Shown here in pieces: positions 62,733-64,000 of a stretch of DNA of 64,000 bases. The first letter of the stretch is position 1. Each line of letters begins with the position of its first letter. The DNA is from Thalassotalea euphylliae (GTDB lineage: Bacteria > Pseudomonadota > Gammaproteobacteria > Enterobacterales > Alteromonadaceae). Below the pieces are notes generated by a model. The model worked only from the letters and a program-made list of their open reading frames with translations, was not told the origin of the DNA and made no database searches. The stretch is from assembly GCF_003390335.1 (NCBI RefSeq), contig NZ_QUOU01000001.1, positions 3,348,001 through 3,412,000 of the forward strand, given 5' to 3'. Position numbers and translations under genes: made by a program.

Positions 62733-63503
62733 ATGGGTAATCTCGCGGCAGCGCATACTTCACAATCTCCCAAGCCGATAACCAGATTACCATCAGCATT
62801 GGTTTCGACGAAAAGTACAACGACCACAACTATTTCAACGCTTTCACCAGCAGACTCGATGGCTGAAACACCAAAGCGCAAAGCGAGCGCAGGCACTGAG
62901 CCAGCGATTTTTACTCGTATCTACCAAGCAGATATCAACCTTTCAGTGTGGCAAGAGGCAATGCCCGCCAAAGTGATGGAAGAAGCAAACCAGCTATTAA
63001 CGCAAGCCACTAACGTTAAAGCGGTCATGACCACGGATCCAGAAAACGTTGTTGATAACCTGATTGAACAATGTGATGAGTTATCTACTACCCCTGAGTT
63101 ATGTCAACACATCGCGCTGCTGGTTGATATGTTTTGTACTTTGTTTGAATTAGAGCGCGTTGGCTTGCGCTTAACCCATCTTACCCATGCCATGTGCCCC
63201 AAGTTTCACGTTGATAAAGTGCCTTGCCGACTCGTCGCAACATATACAGGCAATGCCACAGAGTGGCTCCCCAATGAGTGTGTCAATCGCGCTAAACTGG
63301 GCTTTGGCAGTCAAGGTTTACCAGATGAACGCTCAGGCATCATTCGCGACTTGAGCCAAATTAACCAATTAAACGCGGGCGATGTTGCACTACTAAAAGG
63401 TGAATCTTGGCACGACAATGAAGGTGGTGGCTTAGTGCACCGCTCACCGAGACTAGCCGATAACGAGCAGCGTTTATTGTTAACGCTAGATTTCAGCGAC
63501 TAA
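62733..63503 (+). CDS. DUF1826 protein of a zinc-regulated locus
   Basis: The 256-residue product has a Ser/Thr-rich N-terminal tail and a DUF1826 domain (about 55-256). Conserved parts include FTRIYQADINLSVWQ, CPKFHVDKVPCRLVATYTG, a GDVALLKGESW block and GGGLVHRSP. His, Cys and Asp in HVDKVPC resemble a metal site of a cupin or 2-oxoglutarate-oxygenase-like fold. DUF1826 genes are commonly in Zur regulons beside zinc-uptake genes, and a Zur-type site is upstream here. The DUF2796/ZrgA-type gene follows. Confidence 0.87.
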   Translation: MGNLAAAHTSQSPKPITRLPSALVSTKSTTTTTISTLSPADSMAETPKRKASAGTEPAIFTRIYQADINLSVWQEAMPAKVMEEANQLLTQATNVKAVMTTDPENVVDNLIEQCDELSTTPELCQHIALLVDMFCTLFELERVGLRLTHLTHAMCPKFHVDKVPCRLVATYTGNATEWLPNECVNRAKLGFGSQGLPDERSGIIRDLSQINQLNAGDVALLKGESWHDNEGGGLVHRSPRLADNEQRLLLTLDFSD

Positions 63504-63659
63504 CACTAGCAGCCAATAAACTATGTCACCGCCATTAAGGCCAAGCTAAACACGATATTTCCTGCGATACGCTTTGTGCACTATGGCCCAAGCGAAACAA
63601 GGCAAAGTAGCTAAAGCCAGAGCAGATAAAGCCAAAGTAAAAAAAGCCAACTCACAGAT

Positions 63660-64000
63660 ATGATAAAGATACACGTTAAGCTCATTAATTACCTTGCCGC
63701 CGCACTTTTTGTGTGTGGGCTTGGTATGCCAATAAGCTTGGCTGCTGAGCACAATACAAGCGATAACACAAACCACAACACAAGCCACAATAAAAGCCAC
63801 GAACAGGACTTCGCTCAGAGTCACAACCATCACTCTGGCCTTCAAGCTCATGTACATGGTGAAGCAGAGTTAACCCTTGTGCTCGAACGGCAGCAGTTGC
63901 ACATTAATTTAGCCGCGCCCGCAGAGAGCCTTTTGGGGTTTGAGCACCAAGCGCACAGTCAACGCGAAAAAAACATAGTCAAACAAGTGGTGACGCATTT
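63660..64000 (+). CDS. zrgA: DUF2796 (ZrgA-type) histidine-rich zinc-uptake protein, 3' end outside the window
   Basis: From ATG 63660 the frame stays open to the window edge, giving 113 residues. They comprise a signal peptide (cleavage after SLAA), a His/Asn/Ser-rich region (repeats of HNTSDNTNHNTSHNKSH type) and the DUF2796 opening LQAHVHGEAELTLVLE. In Vibrio cholerae the homologue ZrgA is the zinc-binding periplasmic partner of an ABC importer. A 26-codon Lys/Ala-rich open frame (63583-63663) ends on the start codon (ATGA overlap). The Zur site upstream of DUF1826 fits control of both genes. Confidence 0.88.
   Translation, partial: MIKIHVKLINYLAAALFVCGLGMPISLAAEHNTSDNTNHNTSHNKSHEQDFAQSHNHHSGLQAHVHGEAELTLVLERQQLHINLAAPAESLLGFEHQAHSQREKNIVKQVVTH

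Noticed and set aside
1..64000. CRISPR arrays, tRNA or rRNA genes, prophage
   Set aside because: No regularly spaced repeats, cloverleaf-like sequences or phage structural genes beyond the T6SS homologues were seen; a tRNA scan was not run.

Overview
The window reads as chromosome of a marine gammaproteobacterium of the Alteromonadales, most like Colwelliaceae (Thalassotalea/Colwellia type). This rests on moderate GC, the Lol and Kdo/lipid A gene order, Zur- and Fur-type sites, an Alteromonadales-style MITE, and the mix of DUF4124, DUF2062, DUF1826 and DUF2796 proteins. It is an inference from gene content; no rRNA is present to test it.

Positions 1-24,041 are a type VI secretion system (T6SS) island in two opposed blocks. 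The plus-strand block carries the 3' end of tagJ/impE, tssE, tssF, tssG, clpV (tssH), an unrecognised 192-residue protein and a DUF4280 PAAR-like protein. The minus-strand block, in transcription order, is a membrane Ser/Thr kinase, a caspase-fold lipoprotein with Sel1 repeats and a long coiled coil, an alpha/beta-hydrolase lipoprotein, a PpkA-like Ser/Thr kinase, a secreted protein of unknown function, VgrG, a transthyretin-like protein, a LysM/peptidoglycan-binding protein, a LysM-metzincin-like metalloprotease (probable effector) and a putative lipoprotein overlapping it (candidate immunity protein). The sheath, tube and membrane-complex genes (tssB, tssC, hcp, tssJKLM) are not here; at least some probably lie just left of the window. 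The most unusual feature is the kinase-caspase-hydrolase-kinase set directly upstream of the VgrG/effector genes.

Positions 24,284-36,184 are a mixed region: an autotransporter barrel, a response regulator/CheC-like protein with a diguanylate cyclase, a periplasmic thiol peroxidase, and ibpA behind a ROSE-type RNA thermometer. Next comes an IS110/IS1111-family insertion sequence whose transposase is split by a 263-bp MITE. Then follow a TPR protein, an alpha/beta hydrolase, an alkyltransferase-like DNA-repair protein, an SDR, a GNAT acetyltransferase, a decayed DUF3291 gene, and a small secreted protein with a possible Fur site.

Positions 36,260-50,040 are mostly housekeeping: a KefB-type K+/H+ antiporter with its KefF/G-type oxidoreductase, an SDR, a histone-deacetylase-family amidohydrolase, kdsB, a Trm112-like protein, lpxK, comEC (without msbA in its usual place between them), a DUF2062 protein and lolCDE. 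Positions 50,398-64,000 hold a PilZ-like protein, two DUF4124 proteins, a one-pass membrane regulator with an N-terminal HTH, a set of lipoproteins with PKD-like domains, a PQQ-dependent sugar dehydrogenase, a tandem DsbA-fold protein, and the start of a Zur-type zinc locus (DUF1826 and DUF2796/ZrgA) running off the right edge.
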